Origin: Hysterangium stoloniferum
Taxonomy: Eukaryota; Basidiomycota; Agaricomycetes; Hysterangiales; Hysterangiaceae
Length of the DNA stretch: 64,000 nucleotides
Assembly: GCA_015178975.1 (NCBI GenBank)
Contig: WHVD01000008.1
Span: 372,001 to 436,000, forward strand
Reading direction: 5' to 3'
Part shown: positions 11,804 to 22,654 of the stretch, piece after piece
How the letters are laid out: the number at the start of each line of letters is the position of its first letter
Numbering within the stretch: position 1 is the stretch's first letter
Notes under the pieces: model-generated
Databases searched by the model: none
The model's input: the letters and a program-made list of their open reading frames with translations, nothing else
Told to the model about the DNA's origin: nothing
Position numbers and translations under genes: made by a program

Positions 11804-12132
11804 TGTTAGGGTAACACTAACAAGGCTACCAAAACACAAAGAAAGAGAGATAAGACAAGGTTAAGGAGTAGAGGGATAGAAGTTCTAAGGACTTGAGAAG
11901 ATCACACTTGTATTTAGTTGAAATCCAAGAGATTGATACTTCCTAGGTATTTATACTAAAAGAAAAACTAAAATAAGGCTTGAACCTTATATTGTTGTCG
12001 CATGAGTGTCACATGACCTTCATCATGTATACACATGTGACATGTACAAATAACTATATAAAATGAATTAAGAAAAATAAACTAAATAGAAAAATAAAAC
12101 TAAATGTTAATTTTTTAAATAGTGGCCTGACA
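11804..12132 (-). repeat. 5' LTR of Ty3/gypsy element 1
   Basis: 329 bp, TG..CA, the partner of 4138-4483. It is followed at 12,133 by gtttt, one base off the gattt that precedes the left LTR. Confidence 0.93.
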
Positions 12133-12363
12133 GTTTTCTGACTTGACTATCTTATGAGATCCTTTGACTTATCTTCAACTTGTCTCAGTTTTACATCATT
12201 GATAATTTCATTCTGATATCATATTATCATCATAGGTGGATGATAAATAGTATAAAAGGGCAATGATAGAAGTGAGGGAAGTCAGTCAGAAAACCTGCAT
12301 AATAATCTATATCTTTAATATTGTATTACTAATCCGACCTCTATTCAAGATCTCTTCAACTTA
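12133..12363. repeat. Repeat R1, middle piece
   Basis: Continues the sequence interrupted at 4137. The joined order (ttccaact..ctgactt..ttcaacttgtctcagtt) is seen without interruption at 27,165-27,425, which confirms that gypsy element 1 split an R1 copy. R1 is itself probably an old LTR or non-autonomous element; its class is not settled. Confidence 0.8.
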
Positions 12364-12560
12364 CAGTGACCCAGAAAGTGTCAAAATTGGAAGGAGGAGT
12401 TCCCAGCTCCAGAAATAAAATAGATAAAAATCAGAAAAAATCAGATGTAAGAGGTACATATACATCTGATCTATATGATGACATAAGCATGACATCATAG
12501 CTTTCCTTATCAGGAGAGTAAAAAATGAATCATGGACATGGTGCATCTGACACTTTTTTT
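12364..12560. repeat. Left terminal inverted repeat of the Tc1 element
   Basis: Pairs with 15,803-16,004 in inverted orientation with roughly 85% identity by eye. The outermost nine bases are identical. Confidence 0.9.
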
Positions 12561-12947
12561 TGTTCTGTCAACTGATACATGAAACTCAACTAAGGTTCAT
12601 ATAACTATGGGAATTTCTGGTTAGTTTCAATAAGTTCATGTGACCACATGTTTAAGTAACATATTTATATGAACCTTTGCCTCATTTCACCTTCCCACCA
12701 CATTATGAAAAAGCACTCTGCTGAAACAAGACTCTCAGTCATTTCCCTTCTCCAGGAGAGTTCCTGCAGAACAATTGCTTCTAAACTCCATATTGGGCAC
12801 TCTACAGTATCAGAAATTCACTCCTAACTCCCTGGTCCACTTCCAACACCTTCCAGAGGTTGTCCTCCCAAGCTCTCCCCCAGGGATCATCACCACCTGG
12901 CTTGTTCTATCACCTCTGGACAGGTTGATAATGCCTCCTAGGCCAAG

Positions 12948-13660
12948 TGTTAGGATCCCATCATTTCGGACCCCCACAACTTGTTTCTCACTAGAAAACC
13001 TCATCATCTCATTATCAGAGCCCCCACCCATGTCATTATCCCTCACAGCTTCCCCGATATTTGTTCATAATGAACTAGTGGCCAGTTCCATCTCCACTCC
13101 ATCTGCTTCTCCATTTCCATATCCACATATTTGCCACCTAATATTGTTTCTTAGTACTATACATTACTTTCCATTGCTCCCTGCCTTGTCATAACTTCCC
13201 TCTGATCTGTCTTACACCTTACTTCTCTCTGATTGGCCTCCCACTCATCCATCTTGATGTAGTATAAAGCTCTTTTCACATACATTACAGTTCTTCAGTT
13301 CAAATATTGACTTAGATTAGCCCCTCTTAGTTTTTCACCTTCCCCTCTCATTGCTATATTCTTAAGAGTGGTCTTCAGCAAGCTGTGACCCTCTACCTCC
13401 TGGCTCTTAGTGATTCAGCCCTCCAGTCACTTAAGCTAAGTGTTGACTCTTACTCATTTCATACTATCTGCTCTGTTTGAAATACCAGAGCACCCTGTCA
13501 GTTTGTGTGAGGGTGCAACACATAAGTTGAAGCCAAGCTCTACTACAGTTATAGAGTCAGACCTCCCAACTAGTACAATCTCTATCATCAGCCCCCTGAT
13601 TAACTCAATTCCCCTCATCAGCCCTCTAACATAGATCACTTCCCAGCTTAGATCTTAGCA
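12948..13660 (+). mobile_element. Solo LTR, family C, 713 bp
   Basis: Perfect ccaag duplication at 12,943-12,947 and 13,661-13,665. Ends TGTTAGGATCCC and GATCTTAGCA. Core motif (gtgcaacacataagttgaag) near 13,513. Same family as 16,166-16,856, 53,080-54,981 and 47,558-48,530. It interrupts the Tc1 transposase after its DNA-binding part. Confidence 0.92.
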
Positions 13661-13826
13661 CCAAGTCCCACCTCTCCCTCAATGTCTGCACACAGACAAT
13701 TCACAATGCATTGAAGAAAGAGAATTTGAAGGCTGTGGTGAAGGCCAAAAGACCCCTTCTTGCCTCTCAACATATCAAGGCTTGATATGAGTTTGCTGTC
13801 AAGTACCAGCATTGGACTGAGGAGGA

Positions 13827-15153
13827 TGTTAAGTTCTGGATCTCAGGGCAGAATTTCTGGTGGATATTCTGGATACTTCCTGAAACATGTCCATGGAGTT
13901 TTGGAGAATTAGTCTGGGAGTTTCTGGGGATTAGTTCAGGAGTATTGGAATATTACCAGAGTACAGATGGACTTGGCTTCAGCTTATGTGCTGCACCCTC
14001 ATGCACTCACTCAGATGTCCATATTTCAGAGGGCAGATATATGCTGGAGTGTTTATGGATACTCGGATTTCCAGGAGTCAGGATGTCCAGATTCTGAAGA
14101 TTCTGAAGAGTTCCAGATATCAAGTGTAAAGGGATAAGACACTAAGTTGAGATACAAACTAATTCGAGATTAAAACTAAAGAGTAAGTACATGACTATGG
14201 AAGACTATGTATATAGATGTTCCAATACTTGCACTACAAATCTAGAAGTATAATAAGACCTATTTGGAAATGTTTCCAAACTAATCATACAATAACAACT
14301 CAGATAAATGGGAAAACAAGGATGGGGACAGATCAGGGAGTAAGTACAAGAACAATAAACAAGTGAATGAATAACTGTTAACCTGTCAGTTACCAAATAC
14401 AGAACAAGGATGAGGTTCAGAAATCCAGGAACTAGAAATGTTCCATGGACAGAAGTTGGGTCAGAAAGTTACAGAGAATTGAAGTATCCAGGAATAGGTT
14501 GTAACAGAAGGTTGGGCCACAGATCAAAGTACATATGTATCTAGAACAAACACTGGGAGTCTGACCAGAAGTCTGGGCCGTAAAATGACTAGGGACATAT
14601 GGAGAACTCAACTGTCAAAGGGCAGAGTCCAATGGGTTCTGAGTCAGAACAGGAGGTGTCTAGTTGAGGGCAGAATACCAGAATGGGATTTGGATTGAAG
14701 GGTACTTGAGGGATGAAGGTTGGATTCTGGTGGATTCCGGATCTTGATACTGGTCTGGAAGATGATTCAGAACTGTTAAAATCTGATAACCTGGGGAACC
14801 ACAGTATGAGGACTCTCTACTGTTTGGAGTGTAGCCACTTAAAGTAGAGCAGTATAGATATAAACTGGTGATATAACTAGGCTTTCAGATGAGGAATCTA
14901 TGCCTCATCTGAACTAACTATATACTAGAATACATGGTCTGTGCACTGGTCTGTGCATGACATGTTCATGCATACTATGGAACTAGTGAACGCTAAACTA
15001 AATATAACTATCACATGGTATGAACTGGTCAGATCCATGCAGTCACAAGATGAGATATGAGATTAACTAATCATTCTATTCTCATATTATAACAGGAACC
15101 TCATATTATTTCTGGGAAATACTCCATGGAGTCTCTGGGAATGGAACTTCACA
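13827..15153 (-). mobile_element. Solo LTR, family A (about 1.0 kb without its own insertion)
   Basis: Perfect gagga duplication at 13,822-13,826 and 15,154-15,158. Ends TGTTAAGTTCTGG and GGAACTTCACA. Core motif on the minus strand near 13,974. A short solo LTR (14,774-15,094) is nested inside. Second LTR to land in the Tc1 transposase. Confidence 0.9.
14774..15094. mobile_element. Solo LTR, family E, 321 bp
   Basis: Starts TGTTAAAATCTG and ends CATATTATAACA; flanks agaac/ggaac (one mismatch). The second copy at 48,021-48,340 shares long blocks such as catctgaactaactatatac. Inserted in solo LTR A. Confidence 0.82.
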
Positions 15154-15802
15154 GAGGACTGGTTTAGGGTTATCATCTCAGATGAGACAAAATCAATCAT
15201 TTGGGCTCTGATGGGAGGTTGTGGATGTGGAAAAGACCTGGTTCTGCACTCACTCAGCAGCATATCAATGGAACTATCAAATTTGGAGGGGGGAATCTGA
15301 TGATTTGGGAATGCATGATAGCACATGGTGTGGGGTACATGTGCAAGGTAGATGGGAGGATGGATGGGGAGATGTACAGGCACATATTGGAGGACTATAT
15401 CCTCAAAACAGTGGAGTATAATGGGCTGGACAGGTGAAGGTTTGTCTTCCAGCAGGACAATGACCCTAAACATATTGTACTTGCAAGTTGGTCAAGGATT
15501 GGTTCAAGGACCATCAGGTGGAGGTTTTAGACTGGCCTTCACAGTCTCCAGACCTGAATCTAATAGAACACTTATGGTGGGAGTTGAAGAGAGGGCTTGG
15601 AACATACCCTGAGGCACCCAAGAGCATGTTGGAGCTCTGGGAGAAGGAGGTGGAATGGGAGGGTATTCCAAGAGATAAATGCCTTGAATTGATCAAGAGC
15701 ATGCCTAGAAGGGTTGCTGCAGTGCTAAAGGTCAAGGGGGGATACACTAAATACTGAAACTGGTAAAAACTGGTAGTTATGTAATTACAAGAGCAAGAAG
15801 TG

Positions 15803-16004
15803 TCCAGATGCACCATGTCCATTGTTCATTTTTTACTCCCCTGGAAAGCTATGATGTCATGCTGATGTCATCATATAGGTCAGATGTATACCTCTTACTT
15901 CTGATTTCTTCTGATTTCTATCTATTTTTATCTATTTTATTTCTGGAGCTGTGAATCTCTCTTTCCAATTTCACCAAACATCTGGGTGCTTTTTTGGGTC
16001 ACTG
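15803..16004. repeat. Right terminal inverted repeat of the Tc1 element
   Basis: Reverse complement of the left repeat at 12,364-12,560; ends in GGGTCACTG followed by TA. Confidence 0.9.
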
Positions 16005-16165
16005 TAATTATTTGTGTGCTTCTGTGTCCTATCTTTGCCTCATGCTTTATCAACAGGATGAATTAATACTTCATTGAATGAGGCATCCATACTCAATATT
16101 GTTGAATATTCTTTGATTGTTATTTGACTTTATTGAGTGAAATCCAATTTATGTCAATGTGTATG
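16005..16165. repeat. Repeat R1, right piece
   Basis: Continues R1 after the Tc1 insertion. ggatgaattaatacttcatt and the following ~90 bp match 27,495-27,610 closely. Confidence 0.85.
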
Positions 16166-16856
16166 TGTTAGGATCCCACCATTTTGGGCCCCCACAACTT
16201 ATCTTTCACTAGTAGACCATCATCATCTCATTATTGGGACCCCCACCCCTCACAGTGCTCCTGATACTTGTTTATATTATGCTCAAGCTCCCTAGCACCC
16301 TGTCCCATCCACTCCTCCATTTTCTGTCCATATATACCTTATTTGCCACCTCACACCCTCCTAGTATTGTTCTTTTATTATTATACAGTAGTCCCTATTT
16401 CCCCCACCTTGTCATCACTTCCTTTTGATCCATTTGACACTTCACTTCCATGATCAGCCTTCCAATCATCCATTTCAATGTAGTATAAAAGTTCTTTTTT
16501 CATGTATGCTACAGTTCTTCAGTTCAAAATTGACTCAGATTACCCCCTCTTAGTTTTAGTCCCTCCTCTCATCATTATACCCTTAGAAGGCATCTTTGGC
16601 AAGCCATGACTTCTTATCCTTTGACTCTTAGTGATTCCACCCTCTGGTCAATTGATCTGAGTGTTGATTTATACTTATATCATACTACCCACTCTGTTTG
16701 AAATACCAGTGCACCCTGACAGTTTGTGCAAGGGCACAACACATAAGTTGAAGCCAAGCTCCACTTCAGTTAGAGAGTCAGACTAGTACAATCTTTATCA
16801 TCAGCCCCCCAAATAACTCATTTCCCTTCATCAGCCCTCTGACTTAGATCTTAACA
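16166..16856 (+). mobile_element. Solo LTR, family C, 691 bp
   Basis: Ends TGTTAGGATCCC and GATCTTAACA; flanks gtatg/atatg (one mismatch). Matches 12,948-13,660 throughout, with the core motif near 16,730. Inserted at the right edge of R1. Confidence 0.88.
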
Positions 16857-17461
16857 ATATGCACCATTTACCATCTGTATTTTCTTCAGGGTTCTATATG
16901 CCATAAAATTGTGCAAGTCTTGCATACTTGGCACATAATGTCCTGATGTTGTAGAACCCAGAAAATATCTGTGTTATGCACTCTCCTTACTCAAAGAGAG
17001 TGTAGATTCTATGGTGGTGAACATATCCCTACTTGTGACAGAGGAGGATGACTGATTTCCAGATGAATTGATTCTTCTATTTGGGTGTGGGGTTCTTCTG
17101 ATTGTCACTTTGCTGATTAAATTTCTGTTTTCTTTTAGGGCCCCTTGCCCAATGCAACAAATCCCCACATTCAAAACAACCTGTTTGGGGGTTGCTCCTA
17201 CTGATTGGCATTCCACATGGAATGGCAGCATGATCATGATACATTCCCCTTTGCAGACTCATACCCCTCTGGGCATGGAATGTGGAACCTTCAGTGTAAC
17301 TAGGATGTATTTCTTTTCTAATCTCAACCTGTTGCAGCTTATTGACAACATCTTCAACAATGTCAACACTATAATTGATTGTTGTTGACATAATGTTGAA
17401 ATCTTCAGGTAGGGTGCTCATAAATATGCTAAGATAATCTGCATCTGTAATAACATGGCCT
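16857..17461 (-). mobile_element. Ty1/copia gag relic (fossil)
   Basis: The minus strand shows a gag-like segment (DADYLSIFMSTLPEDFNIM, then VEDVVNKLQQVEIRKEIH) and the start of a zinc knuckle (CFECGDLLHWARGP). This pattern fits the gag of fungal Ty1/copia elements. Only a few hundred bases remain, and the upstream side is cut by the start of gypsy element 2 at 17,462. Broken. Confidence 0.75.
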
Positions 17462-18250
17462 TGTTAGGACCAGAAAACCCGCTGGGCTCCAGACCCCATC
17501 CTACATGCACCTGACTCGCTATACCAAGTTACAGCTGAACTGGAAAACCCGCCAGGACCCAGACATATAGCCTGTCTATGCCCGACCCCCTGTGTCTCAC
17601 ACATCAGTCACTGGACCCCACCGGGACCTACACCCATCAAAGCCTGTCTACTATATGTCCAACCCCATTCCACACACCAGTCACTGGACTCCACCCAGAT
17701 AACCTGACAGCTCTCTAACTGAGCCCCATTCCCATTATGGTCAAATGACCTGTCATGTTTCAGACTCCACCTCCATTCCATTCCATTCCTAATACCTAGT
17801 TTGGTGTTTACTCATCTTGTTTCATGATTACTTGTATAGGATTTCATTATTACTGGATTTGGTATAACATACATTCCACAGTCTATATAGTCTGGGAGAT
17901 GTTGTACATGCAATCCAGTCAGAAAATCAGCTTAGATCCCCCCAGTAATCTCAGTATATTTTCTGCTCTATTCCTCTCTATGAAACACACCACTATTTAC
18001 CTCATTGGAGCCCATGGGCTCTGACCTATCTATCACTCAACCTCCAACCCATCACCACCCAATCTCTTGACCTCTGTGGAATTCCCGCAATCGACCCTCT
18101 GACCTCTCGACCCACCAACTACTCCCGGACTCCCCAGGATTCCCATCCACCTGTCTGAAATTGGACACCATGATCTCATGAGGGTGCAGCCTATAAGCTG
18201 AAGCCAAGTCCTACCAGATTATCTGTGGGTTTCTCTGGAAACCCTCTGCT
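17462..18250 (+). repeat. 5' LTR of gypsy element 2
   Basis: Starts TGTTAGGACCAGAAAACCCGC, related to LTR families A and B. The core motif (gcctataagctgaagccaag) is near 18,189. The right edge is uncertain, between 18,250 and 18,300; the first gag ATG (MPPRRKAP) is at 18,307. Confidence 0.7.
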
Positions 18251-18590
18251 AAGCCCTGCATGTACTTTAACCAGTATTTTCTGACTGAGACTCACAGATT
18301 GTCAATATGCCACCAAGAAGAAAAGCACCCATACAGGAATCACCCTCAACTCTTCATTCCCCACTTACTTTGTATACCAGCCAGACACTCATGAAACAGC
18401 TGGACACCACAGATGAACCCCATATCAAAGAAGTCCCAGAAAACCCAGATGAATCTGACCACAAGGATGAGTCCATGGCCCCCAAAAAGGGCAAAGGTGT
18501 CAAACATTCCCCATCTAATGATCAACCGCTGCTTGCAGATCCCACTTCTGAGTTGTTAGCAATCACTTTAGAAAGATTGATGAATCACAT

Positions 18591-19872
18591 TGTGAAGAGT
18601 TGTGAGAGTTCTAAGCTTTCTATATGTGAAGAATATCGACTGTTTAGGTATGACACGATGAAGTATTGACTATTTAAGTCTAATATGGACAAAGCATGTA
18701 TTGACTGTCTAAGTGAAATACAACTGAAAGGATTAGTTATCTTAAGTACCAAATAGATGGCTAAGACAACTGTGAGAAGAATCGACTCTACAGTATGATT
18801 ATGAGCATCAGCTCTGTTACAACCGGAAATCCCGCTGGACTCTGGGCACTAACTTATATGCACCCATTATCAGTTTACTGGAATTCCCACCGGAACTCCG
18901 TACATCAGACTTGTCTACATTCGTCTTCGTTACATTGTGTTTCAGTCACCGGAAAACCCACCAGACTCCATCTCTGTCTATATCCAACCTCGTCCCACGC
19001 GTCAGTCACTGGACCCCACTCGTAAAACCCATCACCTCTCTAACAGAGCCCCATTCCCATTTTAGTCAAATGACCTGTCACAATTCGGACTCCGCTCCTG
19101 CTCCATTTCCCATTATAGTTTATGATTTGTCACTATTCAGACTCCACTCCATTCCATCCCATTCCTAACACCAAACTTGGTGTTTACTATTCCCGTTTTA
19201 TGTTTTGCTCATTTCATTTCATCATTACTGGATTTGGTATGACATTCACTCCACGGTCTATTTAAACTGGCAGATGTTGTACATACAATCCAGTCATAAA
19301 ATCGGCTTAGATTCCCCCCAGTAATCTAATACATTTTCCGCTCTAAACTCCTACTTGAATCACACCGCTCACACTAGTCGGAGCCTATGGGCTCTGGCAC
19401 ATCTATCTCTCTCACCAATCTCGACTCACAACCCACAACCTCCGACCTACAACCCCTCGACCCACGACCCCTGCCCAGACTCCCCGGGATTCCCATCCGC
19501 CCATCTGAAATTGGACAACACGATCTAGTGAGGGCACAGCCTATAAGCTGAAGCCAAGTCCTACCAGATATGATAGTTGAAGTCTGTCCATGATGGTCGA
19601 GACAATACCCCAATCACAACTTACAGGACACTAAGTGGGTGTCTGGGCAAGTTGTGGTTATGGGGTAAAAAGTGTCTGAGTTCTAACTATAGGCACTAGA
19701 GTACATAGATTTAGTATGTGTGCACCCACAAGAGTCTATGTACCATAGGAATACATAGATTGTCGAACTAATATATGTGTGTGATAAAATAAAAAGAAAA
19801 ATTGAAATAATAATTGAAATATAGTGTGGGTCCATCCAGACTATATTTCAGAATGTATTTTGCAGTACCTCA
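18591..19872 (+). mobile_element. Solo LTR, family G, carrying a nested LTR B
   Basis: Perfect cacat duplication at 18,586-18,590 and 19,873-19,877. Starts TGTGAAGAG and ends near GTACCTCA. It matches 54,451-54,924 at its start and in the block around gtgtctgagttctaa. The nested copy of LTR B occupies 18,815-~19,570. Confidence 0.82.
18815..19570 (+). mobile_element. Solo LTR, family B, right end unclear
   Basis: Starts TGTTACAACCGGAAATCCCG; matches the LTR B copies at 7845-8652 and 53,648-54,408 in inverted orientation. Core motif near 19,535. The last ~50 bp of the family are missing and no target duplication is seen, so the right end was probably lost. Confidence 0.75.
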
Positions 19873-20620
19873 CACATGCTTAGAGAAGGTAAAATGAAGG
19901 ATCTGGAACCTCTGCAGTCAAAAGTCAATGCTCTGGAACCCTTCATGGGTTCCAATCCCAGCAAACTTTCCACCTTCCTTATGCAATGTCACTTTCCGTG
20001 ATCGATCTGTTGCATTCTCCACAGACTCCCAAAAAGTCAATTACACACTCTCATACCTCTCAGGATCTGTGTTGAAATGGTTCAAAGCAGCTTTTAGTGG
20101 TCTTTCCAAGGAAGAGCCGCTCTGGCTTGAAGATTGGAATGCATTTGTTGAAGAGCTAGAAACACACTTTGGCCCATACGACCTGACCAGAGAAGCTGAG
20201 AATAGCCTCACCAATCTTCATATGAAGGATAGCCAGTGTATCACAGACTGTATTGTCCAATTCAATAATCTTGCAGCTCATTGTCAGTGGGGTGATCCCA
20301 CTCTCTGCCACCAGTTCTATGCTGGTACAACAACAACAACAACAAAGGTCAGCAGTCTGGCAAGCAAACTGGAAAACCCAACCTTACAGGCAAGCTCAGA
20401 CCCAATGGCAAACTTACCCCACAGGAAAGACAGTGATGTATGGACAACAGCCTTTGTCTCTTGTGCAGAAAACCCAGTCATCAAGTTCTGGAATGTCCAT
20501 TGGTGAAAGCAAACTCTACAAAAGCTCGTACAGCCAAAATGTCCTCCACAGAATCCCCGTCAAAGGACAAACTGGCTTCCAACCCAAAAAAAGAGTAAGC
20601 AGCCCCATGGACTCCATGTG

Positions 20621-22654
20621 GGTTGGGGGTTGCATTACCTCTCCACACATTCATGTGTTTACTTGTCTTGACGCATCCGCTCTTTTGAACTCTGACTCAT
20701 TTTTTATTAAACTTATGTCTAATATGATCCCAGAATTTGTTTTTTCAGCACTCATAGATTCTGGCTCAACTCATTGTTTTTTAGACACAAAATTCATACA
20801 AAAAAATCTGTTGTCAACCTATCCGATAAATCCAGTCAGACTCCAACTTTTTGATGGCACAATTAATTCAGTTATCACCCAAGCTTGTGACCTATCTATC
20901 TGGTTCCTGTGTGGAACATCTCAGTTGGTCACTTTCTATGTGACCCAGTTAGACTCAAGTTGCTCAGTTGTCCTAGGACATAACTGGCTTACCCAATACA
21001 ATCCATTGATTGACTGGGTATTGAACAGTATAACTTTCCAGACACCCACAGTGCCCGAGATAACTCCACAGCACCCATGGCCTTCCTGGCACCTGTGGCC
21101 TTGGTGGCCCCTGTGATCTCTACAGCACCTATGGCTTCCCCAGAACCCACAGCACCTCTGTCTATTTCTCTCATTAATGCTGCAGTGTTTATTAGGGCTA
21201 CAGAAATGGATGGATCCCAGGCATTCACTATCAATTTGAAAATTGATGAAGCAACCGGTCATTTTTCAACCCTGGCATCAGAGCAAATCACAGATCTAGA
21301 AGGTGTCCCAAGAAATATCATGATTTTCTGGATGTTTTCAGTAAGTGTAAAGCTGATGGCTTCTGCCCCACAGGGATTACAACTTAAAAATTGACCTCAA
21401 AGAAGGTGCCCAGCCACCCCTTGGACATATTTACCCACTGTCCATGGAACTTTCCACAATCCAGGATTTCCTGGACAAACATTTGTCCATAGGTTTTATA
21501 TGACCCTTGAAGTCTCCTTTTGGAGCACCCATTTTGTTTGTTAAAAAAAAGGACAGATCCCTCTGGCTATGTGTTGATTTCAGAGGACTCAATGCTGTTA
21601 CACAGAAGGATAAATATCTGCTCCCACTTATATCTGACCTGCTCGACACTCCATGGAATGCCCAGATTTATACCAAGATAGACCTTAAACATGCCTACCA
21701 CTTGGTCTGGATCTCCATGGGAGACAAGTGGGAAACCACTTTCAGAACCTGTTATGGGGCCTTTGAGTGGTTGGTGATGGTCTTTGGGCTCACCAATGCT
21801 CCATCTATTTTTCAATGTTTTATTAATGATATTTTCTCTGACCTGCTTGATGTATGTGTCATTGTTTACTTGGATGACATTCTTATCTACTCCAAGGACC
21901 CTGTGGTACATGACAAATAGGTCTGTGAAGTTCTCCAGAGACTCAGACAACATGGTCTATTTGCAAATGGTAAAAAATGTACTTTTGACATGGACTCTAT
22001 GGAGTATCTAGGTTTCATAATGGGACCCGACAGACTCCCCATGGATGAAGCCAAAGTACAAGTCATCAAATATTGGCTGGAACCCAGAAAAGTCAAAGAT
22101 ATACAGTCTTTCCTCAGCTTTTCCAACTTTCACCAACAGTTTATCTGCAGATATTCCAAAATCACAGTCCCCCTTACTCATCTTACACATAAGGGTGCTC
22201 TGTGGAATTTTGATGATAAGTGTCAAGAAGCTTTCAATCTTTTAAAAAATTCTTTTTCATCAGCTCCAATCCTTTTGCATTGGAAACTGGACCTTCTGCT
22301 CATTGTTGAGATGGATGCCTCAGACTATGCACTTGGAGCCATTCTGTCTATTCAGGACTCTGACAGAGAAGTCCACTCCATGGCTTTTCTGTCCCAGACT
22401 TTCACTGGACCAGAGCTCAATTATGATGTTCATGACAAGGAACTCCTAGCAATTTTTGCAGCTTTCAAATCATGGTGACACTATTTGGAGGGCTCAGGAA
22501 TTCCGATTGATGTTGTAACCGATCACAAGAACCTGGAATATTTTTCAACTACTAAACTTTTGACCTGATGGCAAGCCCATTGGTCCACATACCTATAGCC
22601 TTAAATATGATTATCTGTTTTCAACCTGGCCACCTTGGTGGCAAACCTGATGTA
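20621..22654 (+). mobile_element. Element 2: protease, RT and RNase H region (fossil)
   Basis: Protease motif ALIDSGSTHCFLDTKFI near 20,740 with LGHNWL near 20,975. RT motifs: [20 protein letters not shown] near 21,510 and [12 protein letters not shown] near 21,865. RNase H shows DASDYALGAIL near 22,315, DVHDKELLAIF near 22,425 and VTDHKNLEYF near 22,515. All are typical of chromoviral pol. Broken. Confidence 0.88.

Larger units (their letters stand above)
4138..12132 (-). mobile_element. Ty3/gypsy chromodomain LTR retrotransposon (element 1), fossil
   Basis: A full-length but broken element, about 8.0 kb including later insertions. The LTRs at 4138-4483 and 11,804-12,132 start TGTTAGGG and end CCTGACA. 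The flanking repeat is gattt/gtttt (one mismatch). Read on the minus strand the order is gag with a zinc knuckle, protease, reverse transcriptase, RNase H, integrase, chromodomain. This is the chromovirus order. It carries many disruptions plus three inserted solo LTRs (6229-6497, 7527-9423 and, inside the latter, 7845-8652). The two LTRs differ at clearly more than a tenth of positions by eye, so it is not young. It landed inside repeat R1. Confidence 0.93.
12705..15757 (+). pseudogene. Tc1-type transposase pseudogene
   Basis: The ATG at 12,705 opens a helix-turn-helix region (MKKHSAETRLSVISLLQESS, then CRTIASKLHIGHSTVSEIHS). A GRPPKL-like hook and second helix region (KLSPRDHHHLA) follow, with ALKKENLKAVVKAKRPLLAS near 13,720. 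After a gap come the DDE catalytic parts: SDET near 15,184, GSDGRLWMWKRPG near 15,203, NDPKHI near 15,460, and SQSPDLNLIEHLWWELKRGL at 15,541-15,600. The end is KVKGGYTKY, stop at 15,757. Interruptions are solo LTRs at 12,948-13,660 and 13,827-15,153, in-frame stops near 12,937 and 13,787, and a one-base frame change near 15,203. All domains of an ~340-residue Tc1 transposase can be found, so decay is recent on a family scale. Confidence 0.9.
12364..16004 (+). mobile_element. Tc1-type DNA transposon with ~195-bp inverted repeats, interrupted by LTRs
   Basis: Ends are CAGTGACCC and GGGTCACTG with TA on both sides (12,362-12,363 and 16,005-16,006), the target rule of the Tc1/mariner superfamily. 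Long terminal inverted repeats run at 12,364-~12,560 and ~15,803-16,004. Landmarks shared by both arms are ccagaaataaaatagataaa and catgacatcatagctttcc. The element inserted in R1. Without its two LTR insertions it would be about 1.6 kb. The transposase is decayed. Confidence 0.93.
18307..20620 (+). mobile_element. Element 2: gag region (fossil), split by nested LTRs
   Basis: It starts MPPRRKAPIQESPS with a Lys/Glu-rich segment, typical of the gag start in basidiomycete chromoviruses. After the LTR insertion, capsid-like sequence resumes (KVNYTLSYLSGSVLKWFKAA near 20,035, EELETHFGPYDLTREAE near 20,155). A CAA microsatellite lies at 20,327-20,345. Broken. Confidence 0.82.

Noticed and set aside
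12775-13194. 139-codon plus frame as a separate protein
   Set aside because: It runs from the Tc1 transposase out of frame into a solo LTR across the insertion point at 12,948.
15201-15822. Several overlapping frames at the Tc1 3' end as separate genes
   Set aside because: Together they are the catalytic part of one decayed transposase; the minus-strand frame is antisense.
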